Source: Pseudomonas nicosulfuronedens | GTDB taxonomy: Bacteria > Pseudomonadota > Gammaproteobacteria > Pseudomonadales > Pseudomonadaceae | Assembly (NCBI RefSeq): GCF_005877905.1 | Contig: NZ_SWDV01000043.1 | Location: 1-64,000, forward strand | Direction of reading: 5' to 3' | DNA: 64,000 bases | In this document: piece after piece, positions 63,126 to 64,000 of the stretch | Layout: each line of letters opens with the position of its first letter | How positions within the stretch are numbered: the first letter of the stretch is position 1 | Program-made: the position numbers and the translations under genes | Notes under the pieces: model-generated | Seen by the model: only the letters and a program-made list of their open reading frames with translations | Databases searched by the model: none | Told to the model about the DNA's origin: nothing

Positions 63126-64000
63126 TCAGTTCTCGTATCGCAGGGTGATGGCGAAGTTGCGCGGCTCGCCGTAGTAATTGCCCAAGTTCGAGTTATAGAT
63201 CGAGGCGTAGTATTTCTTGTCGAACACGTTGTCGAGATTCAGTTGCGCACTCAGGTTGCGGCTGATCTGGTAGTTGGCGTTCAGACCGACTAGGTTGTAA
63301 GCGCCTTGCTCCACGTTGCCCAGGTAGACCTTGCTCTGATGGTAGAGGTCGCCGCCCACGCGCCAGTCGCTCAACTCTCCGGGAAGACGATAGCTGCTCG
63401 CCAGTTTGAACAACCGCTGGGGGGCGGTTTCAGTTGCATAATCAGTGCCCTTGCGGGCACCAGCTACATATTCGGGGTGGCTGTAGGTGTAGCCCACTAC
63501 CGCATTCCAACCCTTGAGAATCTCGCCAGACACCTCAGCCTCGAAACCGCGATTGCGTACCTTGCCGCCTTCCTCATAGCAGGTTGAGGTACGCCCCGGC
63601 CCGCAAATACGTGCTGCGCCAGTAACCGCCTGGGGCATATGGCTTTGGTCGACCTGGAAAACCGCCAGCGAGGTATTGAGCAGCCCGTTGTAGAACTCGT
63701 TCTTAAGGCCTATTTCGTAGTTATTTCCAGTGATCGGGTCGAGCAGCTTGTTGTCAATGTCGTAGTTGTTTTGAACCTGATAGATCTCGGTGTAGCTGGC
63801 ATAAACCGAGGCGCTGTCAGTCAGGTCATAGACCACACCGGCGTAGGGAATGACTTTTCCGTCTTCCTTGAAGCGGTCCTCATAGTCGGCAGAGGCGTAG
63901 TCGACCCAGCTGAAGCGGCTGCCAAGGATCACATGCAGGTCGTCGGTGGGGTTCAACCGGGTGGCGGCATACACTCCCTTGTCCTTGCGCACGTTACGGT
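63126..64000 (-). CDS. TonB-dependent siderophore receptor, C-terminal part
   Basis: The frame runs off the window's end; about 291 residues of the barrel are visible. Typical receptor patterns are present: NPTDDLHVILGSRFSWVDY, YAGVVYDLTDSASVYASYTEIY, NYEIGLKNEFYNGLLNTSLAVFQ and the terminal LDNVFDKKYYASIYNSNLGNYYGEPRNFAITLRYEN. The 'YGEPRNF' ending is the signature of ferric-siderophore receptors of the FhuE/FpvA/FoxA kind. It imports a ferri-siderophore through the outer membrane with TonB energy. It appears unrelated to the lipid region. The N-terminal plug and any signalling domain lie outside. Confidence 0.93.
   Translation of the reverse strand, partial: RNVRKDKGVYAATRLNPTDDLHVILGSRFSWVDYASADYEDRFKEDGKVIPYAGVVYDLTDSASVYASYTEIYQVQNNYDIDNKLLDPITGNNYEIGLKNEFYNGLLNTSLAVFQVDQSHMPQAVTGAARICGPGRTSTCYEEGGKVRNRGFEAEVSGEILKGWNAVVGYTYSHPEYVAGARKGTDYATETAPQRLFKLASSYRLPGELSDWRVGGDLYHQSKVYLGNVEQGAYNLVGLNANYQISRNLSAQLNLDNVFDKKYYASIYNSNLGNYYGEPRNFAITLRYEN

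Overview
The window is high-GC DNA with dense genes and short intergenic gaps. Codon use and gene content (AlkS/MalT-type LuxR regulator, paired DUF1302/DUF1329 genes, SdsA1-type alkylsulfatase, BamE-like lipoprotein beside a YadA-type adhesin) suggest a Pseudomonas-like gammaproteobacterium. I could not search databases, so the genus is an inference. I see no rRNA, tRNA, CRISPR array, insertion sequence or phage gene.

Layout. (1) 1-7.0 kb (+): a surface operon with the tail of an NlpI-like TPR protein, a 1,917-residue trimeric autotransporter adhesin and a small BamE/SmpA-like lipoprotein. (2) 14.0-7.3 kb (-): a LacI-controlled catabolic operon encoding an MFS transporter, a HisD-family dehydrogenase, a hot-dog thioesterase, an SDR and a secreted arylsulfatase. 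(3) 14.1-62.7 kb: a very large lipid-catabolic region in about ten transcription units. It has seven acyl-CoA dehydrogenases, four thiolase-fold proteins, an (R)-type MFE-2-like SDR-MaoC fusion and an (S)-type FadB-like protein. It also has two free MaoC proteins, further SDRs, an acyl-CoA ligase, a LuxC/LuxE-like acyl reductase pair, two alcohol dehydrogenases and a thioesterase. The transport and periplasmic part holds an alkylsulfatase with a sterol-carrier domain, a second arylsulfatase, two DUF1302 outer-membrane barrel plus DUF1329 pairs, a cytochrome c, two DUF1254/DUF1214 proteins and a Tat-exported flavin amine oxidase. Regulators are one MalT-type LuxR, one TetR and one AraC. (4) 63.1-64 kb (-): the C-terminal end of a TonB-dependent siderophore receptor.

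Working model (inference). Amphiphilic, probably sulfated and possibly branched or polycyclic aliphatic substrates cross the outer membrane through the DUF1302/DUF1329 systems and are desulfated outside the cytoplasm. The alcohol is oxidised by the Zn- and Fe-dependent alcohol dehydrogenases and the acylating LuxC-type enzyme. The resulting acyl-CoA is shortened by parallel (R)- and (S)-specific beta-oxidation modules. The (R)-module (MFE-2-like protein plus SCP-x-type thiolases) resembles the peroxisomal branched-chain/bile-acid route more than ordinary FadBA.

Most unusual points: an SCP-x thiolase paralogue whose nucleophilic cysteine is glycine; a LuxC/LuxE pair with no luciferase genes; two AraC-type direct repeats exactly 21 bp apart in a divergent promoter; and a family of C-tract/G-tract hairpins at nearly every operon boundary of the lipid region.
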